A DNA stretch of 64,000 bases from Natronolimnohabitans innermongolicus JCM 12255. GTDB lineage: Archaea > Halobacteriota > Halobacteria > Halobacteriales > Natrialbaceae. Shown piece after piece: positions 51,034 to 58,732 of this stretch. A model generated the notes under the pieces. It saw only the letters and a program-made list of their open reading frames with translations. It was not told the origin of the DNA and ran no database searches. Each line of letters begins with the position of its first letter. Position 1 is the first letter of the stretch. A program made the translations under genes and the position numbers. The stretch covers positions 1-64,000 of the forward strand of contig NZ_AOHZ01000047.1 of assembly GCF_000337215.1 (NCBI RefSeq), written 5' to 3'.

Positions 51034-53103
51034 GTGTCGAAGCAGGTCCAGGACGTCGAAACGATCTTCTGCCATCAGACGGGTGACGACTACCTCGTCG
51101 TCGTCGAACGCGACGGCAAGCGGCTGTTCCGGGCGAAGCTCGGACTCTCGGAAACGTCCGCGGGTCCCCGTCCGGCGAAGTTTCGCCTGAAAGACGGCTC
51201 GAGCGAGGAACCCCGCCAGCCCGACGAGTTCGTCGAACTCGCGCGCCGAGCACAGCGGATCCGCATCTCCGAACAGACCGCCCCCGAGAAGCGCCGCGAA
51301 CTGACGGAGATGCTCTCGGGCTACCAGCTCGAGGAGAAGACCAAAGCCGTCCGGACCTGTCGCTACTGCGCCTCTGCGGGCCGGTACTCGCCGATCACGA
51401 CCGAAACGGCGATCAAGGACGACAACGACTGGATCTGTCGTGACTGTGCACGCCAGGAACTCGAGCGCCAACTTTCCTACGCGGGCTCGAGCGGCCGCGT
51501 GACGGGTGCGGCGAAAGAACGCCTCGAGGATCTCATGCTCGAGGTACAGGAACTGGATCGGATCATCAACCTCCTCAAGGGGGAGCTGGATCCCGACCTG
51601 ACGAAGTTCGATACCATCTCCGCGACGACCGACGAGGTCGACCCCGTTCGCGTGGACTCGCTTTCCCTGCATCCGGGCCTGCAGAACTTGCTCGAGGACC
51701 GATTCGAGACGCTGCTCCCGGTCCAGAGTCTGGCCGTCGAGAACGGCCTCTTCGACGGCGACGATCAGATGGTCGTCTCCGCGACGGCGACGGGGAAGAC
51801 CCTCGTCGGCGAGATGACCGGGATCGACCGCGTCTTGAACGGCAAGGGGAAGATGCTGTTTCTCGTCCCCCTCGTCGCGCTCGCGAATCAGAAACACGAG
51901 GATTTCGAGGACGAGTACGGCCACCTCGTCGACGTCTCCATCCGCGTCGGCGCGAGTCGGATCACGGACGACGGCAACCAGTTCGACCCGAACGCCGACG
52001 TCATCGTCGGCACCTACGAGGGGATCGACCACGCCCTGCGGACGGGCAAGGACATGGGCGACATCGGAACCGTCGTCATCGACGAGGTCCACACCCTCAA
52101 GGAAGAAGAGCGCGGGCATCGACTGGACGGTCTCATCTCGCGGCTCAAGTACACGTGTGAACAACGGGCGAAGCAACGGGACGACTACCAAGGAGCACAG
52201 TGGGTCTATCTCTCCGCGACCGTCGGCAATCCGGAGGAACTCGCCGCGTCGCTCGAGTCGACACTCATCGAGTTCGAGGAGCGTCCCGTCCCGATCGAGC
52301 GCCACGTCACGTTCGCCGACGGCCAGGAGAAGGTCCGCATCGAGAACAAACTCGTCAGACGGGAGTTCGACACCGAGTCCTCGAAGGGGTATCGCGGGCA
52401 GACGATCATCTTCACGAACTCCCGCAGACGGTGTCACGAGATCTCCCGAAAGCTGGATTACTCCGCGGCGCCCTACCACGCCGGCCTCGATTACAAGCGC
52501 CGAAAGCAGGTCGAACGCCAGTTCGGCGAGCAGGAACTCGCCGCCGTGGTCACGACCGCCGCCCTCGCCGCGGGGGTCGACTTCCCGGCCTCGCAGGTCG
52601 TCTTCGACTCGCTGGCGATGGGTATCGAGTGGCTCTCCGTCCAGGAGTTCCACCAGATGCTCGGGCGCGCGGGACGTCCCGACTACCACGACGAGGGGAA
52701 AGTGTACGTCCTCGTCGAACCCGACACCGCCTACCACAACTCGATGGAGATGACCGAAGACGAGGTGGCGTTCAAGCTCCTGAAAGGAGAGATGGAGTCG
52801 GTGATGACCCACTACGACGAGGGCGCCGCCGTCGAGGAAACTCTCGCGAACGTCACCGTCGGCGGAAAGGCCGCCAAATCGCTCAACGACCGGATGATCG
52901 GCGACGTGCCGACGAAACACGCCCTCGGCAAACTGCTGCAGTACGAGTTCATCGACGGCTTCGAACCGACGCCACTCGGGCAAGTCGTCACCCAGCACTT
53001 CCTGGAACCCGGCGAAGCCTTCACCCTCGTCGACGGGATCCGAAAGGACGCCCATCCGTACGAACTCGTCGCCGACATCGAACTTCGCGAAACCGAGCTG
53101 TAA
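51034..53103 (+). CDS. DEAD/DEAH-box helicase with N-terminal zinc ribbon
   Basis: A 689-residue superfamily 2 helicase. Residues 1-100 form an unknown N-terminal domain, then comes a zinc ribbon (C109, C112, C135, C138). The helicase core has Walker A ATATGKT (G254-K255-T256), DEVH at 350-353, SAT motif III, then the C-terminal RecA domain with TIIFTNSRRRCHE, AALAAGVDFPASQ and QMLGRAGRPDY. A helical C-terminal part follows, as in Ski2-like families. It probably unwinds RNA or DNA in a Hel308/Ski2-like manner; the biological target is unknown. GTG 51034 is the start. Confidence 0.9.
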   Translation: MSKQVQDVETIFCHQTGDDYLVVVERDGKRLFRAKLGLSETSAGPRPAKFRLKDGSSEEPRQPDEFVELARRAQRIRISEQTAPEKRRELTEMLSGYQLEEKTKAVRTCRYCASAGRYSPITTETAIKDDNDWICRDCARQELERQLSYAGSSGRVTGAAKERLEDLMLEVQELDRIINLLKGELDPDLTKFDTISATTDEVDPVRVDSLSLHPGLQNLLEDRFETLLPVQSLAVENGLFDGDDQMVVSATATGKTLVGEMTGIDRVLNGKGKMLFLVPLVALANQKHEDFEDEYGHLVDVSIRVGASRITDDGNQFDPNADVIVGTYEGIDHALRTGKDMGDIGTVVIDEVHTLKEEERGHRLDGLISRLKYTCEQRAKQRDDYQGAQWVYLSATVGNPEELAASLESTLIEFEERPVPIERHVTFADGQEKVRIENKLVRREFDTESSKGYRGQTIIFTNSRRRCHEISRKLDYSAAPYHAGLDYKRRKQVERQFGEQELAAVVTTAALAAGVDFPASQVVFDSLAMGIEWLSVQEFHQMLGRAGRPDYHDEGKVYVLVEPDTAYHNSMEMTEDEVAFKLLKGEMESVMTHYDEGAAVEETLANVTVGGKAAKSLNDRMIGDVPTKHALGKLLQYEFIDGFEPTPLGQVVTQHFLEPGEAFTLVDGIRKDAHPYELVADIELRETEL

Positions 53104-53267
53104 GCGACTGCAGGTTCGATAGACGGCTGCGGTCTCGAGTCGAGCCGTGTGACACTCGCCGCCACGCACTCTCGGCCGGAACGCTTTTGCTCGACATATC
53201 AGCGGCCGGAACGGTAAAGAGCGAGACGCCCCATCGTTGTGACACGCCGGGAGCGCCCGGGAGAGTC

Positions 53268-53990
53268 ATGGACCCTGTCACCCCAGCCGAGATCGATCCA
53301 CCGGCGAACGTCTTGCTCGTCCACGAGCACCAGTGTGAGACCGACATCTGTGAGTCGCTTTGCCACGGCGTCGACTCGTCGGCGGATCTACGGGTTTCGT
53401 TCGCGGACAAACAGCCCGAGCGGCCGGACCCCGACTGCGTACCCGGCCACGTCGGCCTCCTGACCGTCGGCGACGTCTTGCTCGAGGAGACGCCCGACTC
53501 GGCGTCGGATTTCGACGCCCCCGTCGTCGTCGATACGGTGCGGGATCCGACCGATCTCGCCGCGATCGGCGTCGCCGTCAGCCGATTCTGCAAACACTGG
53601 GCGGACGAGGATCTCGGCGTCTGTTTCGACTCGCTGGATTCGCTCTTGCGACACACGCCGCCGAAGACGGTCTTCGAGTTCACCTACGTGCTCGCGACTC
53701 GACTCTCGAGCGTTGACGCGTACGCACACTTTCACTTCGATCCGCGCCACCACGAGGATCGCGTCGTCTCGACGTTCGGGACGATCTTCGACGCGGTCGT
53801 CGCCGAGGAGGGCAGCGAGGGATCGGTACCGGAGGCGACCGACGACGAGGTCGCGGCGCTGTTAGCGGAGTGGAGCGAGACCGACGAGGACGGTGCTGCC
53901 GCGACCGACGACACCGGTGAATTCGTCTTCGAGCAGGCGATGGCGGCCGAGGCGACCGACGAGGACGTGGCACGGCTTCTGGGGCGGTAG
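53268..53990 (+). CDS. Haloarchaeal DUF7504-like protein, degenerate RecA fold
   Basis: A 240-residue protein resembling the RecA/KaiC-like domain without a Walker A: NVLLVHEHQCETDICESLCHG at the P-loop place, then APVVVDTVRDPTDLAAIG, LGVCFDSLDSLLRHTPPKTVFEFTYVLATRLSSVDAYAHFHFDP. The final 55 residues are acidic low complexity. The same kind of domain occurs at the C-terminus of the ParA fusion at 34736-36082. Function unknown, possibly a non-hydrolysing partner of signalling ATPases. ATG 53268 is chosen. Confidence 0.7.
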   Translation: MDPVTPAEIDPPANVLLVHEHQCETDICESLCHGVDSSADLRVSFADKQPERPDPDCVPGHVGLLTVGDVLLEETPDSASDFDAPVVVDTVRDPTDLAAIGVAVSRFCKHWADEDLGVCFDSLDSLLRHTPPKTVFEFTYVLATRLSSVDAYAHFHFDPRHHEDRVVSTFGTIFDAVVAEEGSEGSVPEATDDEVAALLAEWSETDEDGAAATDDTGEFVFEQAMAAEATDEDVARLLGR

Positions 53991-54126
53991 ATCGCGCCGG
54001 CTGTCGGTGAGCATACAGTCGGTCGGTACAGAGTCGGGGTGGAGGAGAGAGGTGGACGGCGGGAACGAAACTGCGCGTGGCAACGAGAGCGGAAAACGGG
54101 AATGCAACGGCGCGGGAGGACTTTTT
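53991..54126. other. Spacer between convergent genes
   Basis: About 136 bases. A GACTTTTTTC run at 54118-54127 could end the plus-strand transcript. No gene seen. Confidence 0.4.
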
Positions 54127-54381
54127 TCAGGGAACGAACGCGACTCCGAACGCGGCGAGGACGATGACCGCGATCGCGCCGAGGATCCCGCCGAGGGCGA
54201 CGATCAACAGGACCACGGGCGTGATCGCGATCGAGAGGCCGAAGACGGCGTGGCCGAGGAACAACACCAGCAGTCCGGCGATCGCGTTGACGATGAAGGG
54301 AGCGAGTGCGCGGATGAGGGTCGCGGCGATCAGGACGCCGACGAGAGCGAGGACTAACAGCAGGATTTCGATACCGGTCAT
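54127..54381 (-). CDS. BofA-like small membrane protein
   Basis: An 84-residue protein consisting of three hydrophobic helices: ILLLVLALVGVLIAATLIRAL, then the conserved APFIVNAIAGLLVLFLGHAVFGLSIAITPVVLLIVALGGILGAIAVIVLAAFG. The N-A-I-x-G-L segment and length match the pro-sigmaK processing inhibitor BofA superfamily, whose archaeal role is unknown. The ATG ending at 54381 is the natural start. It lies upstream of tRNA-Pro on the opposite strand. Confidence 0.8.
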   Translation of the reverse strand: MTGIEILLLVLALVGVLIAATLIRALAPFIVNAIAGLLVLFLGHAVFGLSIAITPVVLLIVALGGILGAIAVIVLAAFGVAFVP

Positions 54382-54436
54382 GTGTCCGGCCGGTATCACG
54401 GCGACCGGTAAAACCGTTCGGCTCGTAACGAAACGC

Positions 54437-54442
54437 TTTATG
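54437..54442 (+). promoter_or_regulatory. Box A (TTTATG) of tRNA-Pro
   Basis: TTTATG ends 26 bases before the tRNA 5' end at 54468, as for tRNA-Arg at 22691. Confidence 0.6.
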
Positions 54443-54467
54443 GGGTGCGGCCAGAAGTAGGGTGTAC

Positions 54468-54540
54468 GGGATCGTGGGTTAGCTTGGTATACTTCGGGCC
54501 TTGGGTGCCCGTGACCCCGGTTCAAATCCGGGCGATCCCA
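54468..54540 (+). tRNA. tRNA-Pro (anticodon TGG)
   Basis: A 73-base cloverleaf. The acceptor GGGATCG pairs with CGATCCC, discriminator A. The anticodon stem CGGGC/GCCCG encloses the loop CTTGGGT (anticodon TGG). The T arm is CCCGG-TTCAAAT-CCGGG. No intron; CCA not encoded. A decayed mobile element begins behind it, as expected for a tRNA integration hot spot. Confidence 0.95.
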
Positions 54541-54619
54541 TACTGTATAAAAGTGAAGCGGCGCGTTTTGCCGCTTCACACTCAGGATTCTCACACCGAC
54601 CAGCGACCGCCTTCGGGAG

Positions 54620-54862
54620 GTGGTCGGCGTGACGGTCGCCCCGTGGCCGTCGGCAGGCACCGATTCGACGTGCTGTCACTGCGAAGCACATGTTTCCGAC
54701 CGATTCTGTCGCGTTTGCGGAGATAACAGCGATCGTGCCCACCGCTGTTCCGAGTGCGATTCCTACCGACGCCTGACCCGCGGGTCCGCAGTTGGAAAAG
54801 ACGTCTCGATTCCCGATCCGGAGATTGCCGAGGGTCACCACGGAGGTGAGGCCACTGTCTGA
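54620..54862 (+). CDS. Small zinc-finger protein, DUF7563-like
   Basis: An 80-residue protein with GTG start. The core CCHCEAHVSDRFCRVCGDNSDRAHRCSECDSYRRLTRGSAVGKDV has paired cysteines, CxxC at either end and extra Cys and His between. It looks like a family of tiny haloarchaeal provirus zinc-finger proteins ending in GxAxGxDV. An N-terminal extension of about 17 residues may be artificial, because no better start codon is available. It overlaps the next frame by 17 bases. Confidence 0.55.
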   Translation: MVGVTVAPWPSAGTDSTCCHCEAHVSDRFCRVCGDNSDRAHRCSECDSYRRLTRGSAVGKDVSIPDPEIAEGHHGGEATV

Positions 54863-55295
54863 GTTCGTCCCGGCCAGCGAACGCTACGACCTCGAGAGTC
54901 AGACGCCCATAGCCCATCCAGCCCATCAAGCGACCGACGCCGACGTTCGGCGTGCGCTCGAGCAGCGAGAGGTTCGGGCCGACGACGGACACTCCTCGAG
55001 CGGTACTGATCAGTCCGATACGCCACCAAATCCTTGGTTGGTAGAATCGGTAACGGGTTCGAATACATCCGACCCGCATTGGCACCCTTGTGGCCTGCCT
55101 ATAGGAAGCAGCTTCTCTTCCGAAGCCCGCTTTCCTGCGAATACGGAACTGCACGACCTACATACAATTACCAATTTTTCCACATCGTCTCCGCCTTTCA
55201 CTCCGCCCTGTAGTTCTCGAACAAGCATAAACAGCCCGTCAGAATCCCGAGACTATCCGATCATCTGGTCAGTACATACGGGTGGTGATCGATGA
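54846..55295 (+). CDS. Small provirus-type ORF, N-terminal half credible
   Basis: A GTG frame of 149 codons. The first 65 residues (LSEFVPASERYDLESQTPIAHPAHQATDADVRRALEQREVR) look coding. The remainder is Ser/Pro/Thr-rich and overlaps a better minus-strand zinc-ribbon gene (55010-55228), so the 3' half is probably not coding or has been replaced by insertion. Its stop overlaps the ATG of the next gene (ATGA at 55292). Confidence 0.35.
   Translation: MRPLSEFVPASERYDLESQTPIAHPAHQATDADVRRALEQREVRADDGHSSSGTDQSDTPPNPWLVESVTGSNTSDPHWHPCGLPIGSSFSSEARFPANTELHDLHTITNFSTSSPPFTPPCSSRTSINSPSESRDYPIIWSVHTGGDR
55010..55228 (-). CDS. Zinc-ribbon protein, paralogue of the 57264-57431 gene
   Basis: A 72-residue protein. 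VIVCRSCSSVFAGKRASEEKLLPIGRPQGCQCGSDVFEPV has CxxC and CxC pairs. It matches the layout of VICADCGSICAGNVTPDGTVRSIGRPDGCDCGSREFVLP encoded at 57264-57431 on the same strand. An internal GTG about 15 codons in is a possible start. It appears to have inserted within a plus-strand gene series. Confidence 0.6.
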   Translation of the reverse strand: MLVRELQGGVKGGDDVEKLVIVCRSCSSVFAGKRASEEKLLPIGRPQGCQCGSDVFEPVTDSTNQGFGGVSD

Positions 55296-55457
55296 GTCGC
55301 CTCGTCGACGGCGACGAGTGCGAGCGGTGTGAGGACGTATCGGTTCCCGCAACCCAGCGGCTCTGTTCAAGTTGCGCTCGAGAGATTCGGCGCGCTCGAG
55401 GAGGTCCGTCGTGGGTTCGCGACGCTCGGCTCTCGAGAGTCCGAAGGCCAGCGGTGA
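55292..55457 (+). pseudogene. Frameshifted small Cys-motif gene
   Basis: ATG 55292 begins MSRLVDGDECERCEDVSVPA and continues QRLCSSCARE, with two CxxC pairs, a small zinc-binding protein. Around 55385-55400 the coding frame shifts: the next frame reads FGALEEVRRGFATLGSRES and ends at TGA 55455-55457, while the original frame runs into Arg-rich text and stops at 55465. A single-base change would restore a protein of about 54 residues. Confidence 0.5.
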
Positions 55458-55475
55458 CGCCCTGAAGCGGAGATC

Positions 55476-55891
55476 GTGCAGACGGTCGACGCCCTCGAGT
55501 ACGTCAGTGATCGGATCGCCACCTGGCACGACGCGCGGACAACGGCCGTCCTCGAGGCGAGCCGATCGCTGCCGTTCTACGGCATCGTTCTCGTCGAACC
55601 CGAGACGGCGATCGATCGACGCGCGGACGCTTCTACGTCAAGCTCCAGGCGCACTGTCAGCTCCTCGAGGCGGGCGGGATGTACCTGTTCGTGGTCTACC
55701 CGCCGCGACCGGGATTGCCCCAGGTCGCCCGCGCGATCGTGCCGGCGACGCTCGTCGACGAGTTGCTGTCCGGCCGATGGTACGAGGTCGGCGGCTCGCG
55801 GTCGGAACAGGAGGTCGCGAAGCTGACCTGGTCGCACGTGATCGATCCGGCGGGCGTCGACCCGTCGGTGACCGTGGATGGATCGCGATGA
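55476..55891 (+). pseudogene. Frameshifted provirus-type gene
   Basis: GTG 55476 opens VDALEYVSDRIATWHDARTTAV and continues to PETAIDR. Near 55612-55630 the coding sense moves to another frame, which reads FYVKLQAHCQLLEAGGMYLF and onward (YPPRPGLPQVARAIVPATLVDELLSGRWYEVGG) to the stop at 55891. The two halves together would give about 138 residues. Its stop overlaps the start of the next gene (ATGA), as in an operon of small genes. Confidence 0.55.
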
Positions 55892-56409
55892 GCGTCGACG
55901 CCGATCGCGACCTCGAGGGCAAACTGGCGAGCGCGAGCGCTGGCCGCCGAGGGATTCCGGTCGACGCGATCTGCGTGGGCTGTGGGCGGACGCACGTCAA
56001 ACGCGCTAGTCCCGAGGAGATGGATCAGCACCCGCAGGTTGATCCGACTCCCCTCGAGGCGAGCGACTGCACGTCGTTCACGCACGTCTGCTACCGCTGT
56101 GGCGGCGCCGAGTGGTGGAATCCCATCGCCGTCCTCACCGGCCTCCTCGAGTGCGACGACCTCACGCACGAGCAGCGCCGAGGGATCGCCGAGACGCTCT
56201 CGACGAGAGCGACGACGTTCGATGTAGAACAGGCAGCAACCGTCGATCACATTAGCACCACTGGGAGGGGACAATCTTGTTGTGGAGCGCTGAAGGCGCA
56301 GAGTACGTCTGCGTATCGGTCACGAATTGATTTGTCACCCGAAGCCCGAACTACAGTTGTGGCCAAAGATCAGTTGTGGCCAAAGATCAATTCAGCTACG
56401 AGCCGATAG
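55888..56409 (+). CDS. Zinc-ribbon protein of provirus type
   Basis: A frame of 173 codons with ATG 55888 overlapping the previous stop. The part up to about residue 120 is credible: CVGCGRTHVKRASPEEMDQHPQ, then CYRCGGAEWWNPIAVLTGLLECDDLTHEQRRGI. The four cysteines (CxxC and CxxC) suggest a zinc ribbon. From residue 125 the composition changes (Ser/Thr-rich, CCG, then a duplicated DNA unit), so the native C-terminus was probably replaced by the neighbouring insertion. Confidence 0.5.
   Translation: MSVDADRDLEGKLASASAGRRGIPVDAICVGCGRTHVKRASPEEMDQHPQVDPTPLEASDCTSFTHVCYRCGGAEWWNPIAVLTGLLECDDLTHEQRRGIAETLSTRATTFDVEQAATVDHISTTGRGQSCCGALKAQSTSAYRSRIDLSPEARTTVVAKDQLWPKINSATSR
56355..56388 (+). repeat. 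17-bp perfect tandem duplication at the TrmO start
   Basis: AGTTGTGGCCAAAGATC occurs at 56355-56371 and again directly at 56372-56388. The second copy contains the GTG start of the TrmO gene. The first copy would give GTGGCCAAAGAT in another frame. This looks like an insertion or replication-slippage scar. Confidence 0.85.
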
Positions 56410-56867
56410 GAGTAATCCGGACACCTTTCGAATCACCAGATGGGATGCCTATCCAACCGGTCGGAGACGCTGCTGTGGAGGGGACTATCGAACTCAAAGA
56501 AGCGTACGCAGATGGACTCAAAGATCTCGACGGATTTACGCACTGTATCGTATTGTATCATTTCCATGTGTCTGACGACACTGCCCCTCTGGAGGTCGAA
56601 CCGTTCCTCGATGACGAACAGCGGGGAATATTTGCTACACGAGCTCCGCAGCGGCCGAATCCAATCGGTCTCTCTGTTGTCGGGATCGAATCGATCAAAG
56701 AAGAAATGGTAACCGTCACCGGTATCGATGTCGTCGATCAGACACCATTGCTGGACATTAAGCCATTTGTTCCAGAGTTCGACGTTCCATCTGACGCCGA
56801 TACCGGGTGGCTCACCGCTTCGGAGTCAACGATTCGATCAAAACAAGCTGACGAACGGTTTCTTTGA
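56376..56867 (+). CDS. trmO: TrmO-like tRNA methyltransferase (YaeB/TsaA family)
   Basis: A 163-residue SAM-dependent enzyme of the family that N6-methylates threonylcarbamoyladenosine at position 37 of tRNA. Signature blocks are YEPIGVIRTPFESPDGMP, LKDLDGFTHCIVLYHFH, GIFATRAPQRPNPIGLSVV (SAM site) and VDQTPLLDIKPFVPEFD. Codon usage is far less GC-rich than in neighbours (for example TAT, AAA and GAT codons are common), so it was probably acquired. Start GTG 56376 lies in a 17-bp duplication. It is the only full-length metabolic-type gene within the decayed element. Confidence 0.85.
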   Translation: MAKDQFSYEPIGVIRTPFESPDGMPIQPVGDAAVEGTIELKEAYADGLKDLDGFTHCIVLYHFHVSDDTAPLEVEPFLDDEQRGIFATRAPQRPNPIGLSVVGIESIKEEMVTVTGIDVVDQTPLLDIKPFVPEFDVPSDADTGWLTASESTIRSKQADERFL

Positions 56868-56938
56868 TGGATTTTTACTCTGTACTTGTCTCGAGTTTTA
56901 CGGCCAATTTGAACGTGGAAATCGGGACCTGCCTACTG
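56868..56938. other. Short spacer
   Basis: About 70 AT-richer bases between the TrmO stop and the stop of the minus-strand gene. Nothing recognised. Confidence 0.4.
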
Positions 56939-57352
56939 TTAGAAGATATCACTAATTCCAATCTTGGCTTGCTTGGTCCCGCGGTGATCGCCGCCACCGC
57001 GCCAACGCAGTAGCGGGAGATCGCTCGAGCGACCCATCTTGTCCTGGACGACAGTACAACCGCTTCTGCCGCGTGGACGGTAGACGACGAAACAGTCCCA
57101 GCCGTTCGCTCGCCGAAGCTTCTCGTGGTACTCTCGATAGATCTTGAGGTTCCCCGGCTGGCCGTCGCTGTGCTCGAGCACGGTGCTCTTGATCTCGTCG
57201 GGCGTTCCGTTGCCGAACCTGGCGTCATGCCGGCTGGCCCGCCCGAGCTCAGTCGTCTCCCCCCTACCCGACAGACGAGTCGGTCGGCAGCACGAACTCC
57301 CGGCTGCCGCAGTCACAACCGTCCGGGCGTCCGATGCTCCGAACCGTCCCAT
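56939..57352 (-). CDS. Provirus-type basic protein, start uncertain
   Basis: The credible part is about 100 residues: SRHDARFGNGTPDEIKSTVLEHSDGQPGNLKIYREYHEKLRRANGWDCFVVYRPRGRSGC, then KMGRSSDLPLLRWRGGGDHRGTKQAKIGISDIF. It resembles a family of small basic proteins on haloarchaeal plasmids and proviruses. No ATG lies directly before it; the only in-frame ATG (57352) is inside the upstream zinc-ribbon gene. The start codon may be mutated (AGG GGG GAG ACG where ATG AGC might be expected), making it a possible pseudogene. Confidence 0.55.
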   Translation of the reverse strand: MGRFGASDARTVVTAAAGSSCCRPTRLSGRGETTELGRASRHDARFGNGTPDEIKSTVLEHSDGQPGNLKIYREYHEKLRRANGWDCFVVYRPRGRSGCTVVQDKMGRSSDLPLLRWRGGGDHRGTKQAKIGISDIF

Positions 57353-57431
57353 CCGGCGTTACGTTGCCGGCACAGATAGACCCGCAGTCGGCACAGATGA
57401 CGATCGTCCGCTGGCTCTCGTTCCGATTCAT
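57264..57431 (-). CDS. 55-residue zinc-ribbon protein
   Basis: ATG ending at 57431 opens MNRNESQRTIVICADCGSIC, then AGNVTPDGTVRSIGRPDGCDCGSREF and VLPTDSSVG. Cysteines are in CxxC, single C and CxC positions, so it is likely to bind one zinc ion. It matches the protein at 55010-55228 (shared IGRPxGCxCGS). Stop TAG at 57264 lies just before the basic protein gene, and the two probably form an operon. Confidence 0.65.
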   Translation of the reverse strand: MNRNESQRTIVICADCGSICAGNVTPDGTVRSIGRPDGCDCGSREFVLPTDSSVG

Positions 57432-57691
57432 AGCGTGCTGTACGACGACCGTACGCGCTCACCCTATAACTCGAGTCGCTTCGTTCACACCGGTTCAATA
57501 GTTACGACTGTTCAGTGAACCATTTACTCCGGTATCCATGAGGGTACAGATCGAAAACAGCGTACGGAACGGTTCGAGTCGACACGCCGAGCGATACAGC
57601 GGCCGACGGCCGGCACCGCGAACCCGTCGCCTGTAGAGACTATCAATGCAAGCCGAACGGCTTCCCCGCTGGTACGAGTTATCCCGTCCGT
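57432..57691. other. Intergenic stretch at the right edge of the element
   Basis: About 260 bases with no secure gene. An ATG at 57646 opens a frame that does not look coding. It carries promoters for genes on both sides. The right junction of the element should lie in or near here. Confidence 0.4.
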
Positions 57692-58363
57692 ATGGCGTCT
57701 CCTCGAGGAGGTCTCCAGTCACGCGTCAAGCGCTGGCTCGTCAACGGGATCGCGCTGACGATTCCGCTCGTGATCACGCTCATCCTCCTCATCGTCGTCG
57801 TGGATTTCGTCCTCGGAATCATGGATCCGGTCGTTCAGGGCGTCATTTACGTCTGGCCGAACGACCCGCCGACGGTGATCGTCCAGTCGGCGACGCTGCT
57901 GTCGTTGGTCGCGTTCTTTTTGCTGGTCGGTATCGCCGCCGAGTACACCCCGGGACGGTACATCTCCCAGCGCGTTCACGCGACGATGGAGACGATTCCC
58001 GGCGTCAGTGCGATCTACGAGAGCATTCGCCGGGCGAGCAAGCTCCTGGTCGACGACGATACGGATCAGTTCAAGGACGTCAAACTCGTCGAGTTTCCCC
58101 ACCGAAACGCGTACATGCTCGGCTTTCTCACCGCTGAGACGCCGCCGGTCGTCGAAGAGCGCGTCGACGACGAGGCGATGGTGACGATTATGGTTCCGCT
58201 GGGTCCGAACCCGACCACCAATGGGTTCGTTATGCACATGCCCGAAGAACGCGTCCACGACGTCGATATCACCGTCGAGGAAGCGATTCGTTCGATCGCG
58301 ACGCTGGGCGTCGCCTCCGACGGACTCGGGGAAGACTCCCGCGTGGAGCGACGCTCGCGGTAA
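57692..58363 (+). CDS. DUF502 membrane protein
   Basis: A 223-residue protein. Two hydrophobic helices (about 17-40 and 68-88) are separated by a loop with VWPNDPPTV. A soluble domain follows with the DUF502 signature IPGVSAIYESIRRASKLL and FPHRNAYMLGFLTAETP. A charged tail ends the protein. The family is widespread but has no known function. ATG 57692 is preferred to an out-of-frame ATG at 57646. Confidence 0.9.
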   Translation: MASPRGGLQSRVKRWLVNGIALTIPLVITLILLIVVVDFVLGIMDPVVQGVIYVWPNDPPTVIVQSATLLSLVAFFLLVGIAAEYTPGRYISQRVHATMETIPGVSAIYESIRRASKLLVDDDTDQFKDVKLVEFPHRNAYMLGFLTAETPPVVEERVDDEAMVTIMVPLGPNPTTNGFVMHMPEERVHDVDITVEEAIRSIATLGVASDGLGEDSRVERRSR

Positions 58364-58732
58364 TCGACGCTCGGCGGAAACGCCACCACTGCTTCGCTAC
58401 GTATCTGCTCGATGTCGTGACGTTCACCTCAGATACCAAAACAGATTGGCCGTACATACATACTCGAGGGAACGAAATGAGACACCGTGGCCACGGCGGC
58501 TCGGACTACAGGGATCCGGCGTGTGTGGCCCGGCGTGAAGCGCCGCGGCCGAACTCAACAGGCGACGTGGCCCCGCAATACCGATCACCACCTTCTGTAA
58601 TGTATCTGTGCCGAGCGACAGCGTCGACCCTCTCCGTGAACCGACGCTCGAGGGCCGCGACCAGTTCGGCTCAGTTCAGTTTCGCCCCGCTTTGCCCACA
58701 TTTATACCGCGTGGCGCCCCTATGACAGTGCA
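58364..58732. other. Intergenic stretch before mcm
   Basis: About 370 bases. Open frames have non-acidic translations and no RNA gene is recognised. The final part contains the mcm TATA element. Confidence 0.45.
58702..58707 (+). promoter_or_regulatory. TATA box of mcm
   Basis: TTTATA in CATTTATACCGC ends 25 bases before the ATG at 58733, consistent with a leaderless mRNA. Confidence 0.6.

Larger units (their letters stand above)
54541..57431. mobile_element. Decayed integrated element next to tRNA-Pro
   Basis: The 2.9 kb behind tRNA-Pro hold only short, often overlapping genes of the kind found in haloarchaeal proviruses and plasmids: a DUF7563-like zinc finger, two frameshifted small genes, a zinc-ribbon protein, two related minus-strand zinc-ribbon proteins and a basic Trp/Arg-rich protein. 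A TrmO gene of different composition sits among them. There is no integrase, and I found no second copy of the tRNA 3' end within the following 4 kb, so the borders are uncertain. Confidence 0.6.

Noticed and set aside
55048-55072. tRNA-like GGGTTCGAATAC stretch
   Set aside because: The flanking bases do not pair as a T stem and no acceptor or anticodon arm is found. It lies within the minus-strand zinc-ribbon coding sequence.
57646-58137. ATG frame overlapping the DUF502 gene start
   Set aside because: It is out of frame with DUF502 and turns Arg-rich at once; the DUF502 frame has the family motifs.
54468-58700. Second copy of the tRNA-Pro 3' end as an attachment site
   Set aside because: I looked for the T-arm and acceptor bases (TTCAAATCCGGGCGATCCC) downstream and found no match, so no attR is called.
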